Positions 63,626 through 64,000 of a stretch of 64,000 nucleotides of DNA are shown here, in pieces; within the stretch, counting starts at the first letter, position 1, and every line of letters begins with the position of its first letter. Position numbers and translations under genes: made by a program. Location: contig NZ_CP076562.1 in assembly GCF_022174665.1 (NCBI RefSeq), positions 2,558,525 to 2,622,524 on the forward strand. The letters run 5' to 3'. Under the pieces are notes generated by a model. That model did not search any database and was not told the origin of the DNA. It saw nothing but the letters and a program-made list of their open reading frames with translations. The DNA is from Eubacterium sp. MSJ-33. GTDB lineage: Bacteria > Bacillota > Clostridia > Lachnospirales > Lachnospiraceae.

Positions 63626-64000
63626 ATGGGATTTTTAGAAGGTAAAGTAGCAATTATCACAGGTGGCGGACGCGCGGTTTTAAGCGACGGAAGCTGCGGT
63701 TCAATCGGATATGGAATCGCAACTGCCTATGCGAAGGAAGGTGCAAACCTTGTCCTGACCGGACGGAACGTGCAGAAGCTTGACGATGCAAAAGAAGAAA
63801 TCGAACGCAAATACGGCGTGAAGGTGCTGCCGGTACAGGCAGATGTAAGTGCCGGCTCTGACAATGAAGCAGTCGTTGCAAATGTTGTAAAGCAGGCGAT
63901 CGATACATTTGGAAGAATTGATGTACTGATCAACAACGCGCAGGCTTCTGCTTCCGGTGTGACGATCGCCGATCATACAACCGCACAGTTTGACCTTGCG
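63626..64000 (+). CDS. SDR-family oxidoreductase (3'-truncated)
   Basis: 125 codons are visible from ATG 63626 (AAAGGGG 8 bases upstream) to the window end; the catalytic Ser-Tyr-Lys lies beyond. The short-chain dehydrogenase nucleotide site starts VAIITGGG, but about ten residues (RAVLSDGSCG) separate it from SIGYGIATAYAKEGA. That spacing resembles FabI-type divergent SDRs, in which SI(A/G)YGIA follows an inserted loop. NNAQASASG is the conserved NNAG-region segment with Gln in place of Gly. It likely uses NAD(P)H; the substrate is unknown. Confidence 0.85.
   Translation, partial: MGFLEGKVAIITGGGRAVLSDGSCGSIGYGIATAYAKEGANLVLTGRNVQKLDDAKEEIERKYGVKVLPVQADVSAGSDNEAVVANVVKQAIDTFGRIDVLINNAQASASGVTIADHTTAQFDLA

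Noticed and set aside
1..64000. tRNA, rRNA, intact insertion sequences or prophage genes
   Set aside because: None could be supported by sequence: no cloverleaf, no rRNA motifs, no transposase, integrase or phage structural genes were recognised.

Overview
The window looks like chromosome of a gut Lachnospiraceae-type Clostridia (Firmicutes). The reasons are strong AGGAGG-type ribosome binding sites, AT-leaning DNA with U-tailed hairpin terminators, a T-box leader, a guanine-type riboswitch, an AraC-type (YesN/YesM) two-component system, a FeoA-FeoB fusion and a bile-salt-hydrolase-like gene. Species cannot be fixed from the sequence alone. 38 protein genes are supported; both ends of the window cut a gene.

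Region 1 (1-17876) is accessory in character. It opens with a CbxX-type AAA+ cassette: a 5'-truncated AAA+ protein, an XRE-type regulator and a double-AAA+ protein. A promoter at 4760-4789 then precedes five tightly packed genes: a DUF6361-like protein, a phospholipase-D-fold protein, a SNF2-like helicase, an AddB-like helicase/nuclease with Fe-S cysteines, and an AddA-like UvrD helicase/nuclease. This is the best candidate in the window for an undescribed nucleic-acid-targeting (probably anti-phage) system. A 650-base stretch with only degenerate coding signal follows.

Region 2 (18530-23884) holds an esterase, L-lactate dehydrogenase, two small membrane proteins and an ABC-F ATPase.

Region 3 (24206-38621) is a galactose/lactose locus. 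It contains mglBAC, a sensing operon (response regulator, histidine kinase, membrane-anchored binding protein, GGBP-like lipoprotein), a small conserved protein and LacZ. The MglB transporter lipoprotein appears circularly permuted: the segment forming the N-terminus of ordinary MglB sits at its C-terminus. The unpermuted paralogue 8 kb downstream gives an internal control. MglC carries an unusual soluble N-terminal extension of about 225 residues. The sensing operon probably controls transport and lacZ.

Region 4 (38692-49030) has alr on the minus strand, then a second, different AddB/AddA-like pair whose AddB-like partner has lost its nuclease residues, a sigma-70 family factor, a coiled-coil protein of unknown function and a small protein.

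Region 5 (49090-64000) is mainly housekeeping and transport: an aldose-epimerase-like protein, a DUF3137-like protein, an FAD-dependent dehydrogenase behind a guanine-type riboswitch, FeoAB, CstA behind a T-box, a choloylglycine-hydrolase-family enzyme, and a TetR regulator with matching operators before itself and an ABC/FtsX exporter. A truncated SDR gene ends the window.

Three intergenic copies of a long inverted-repeat element (22021-22310, 28978-29229, 57473-57892) share a palindromic core. A fourth, unrelated nested inverted repeat lies at 59915-60079.
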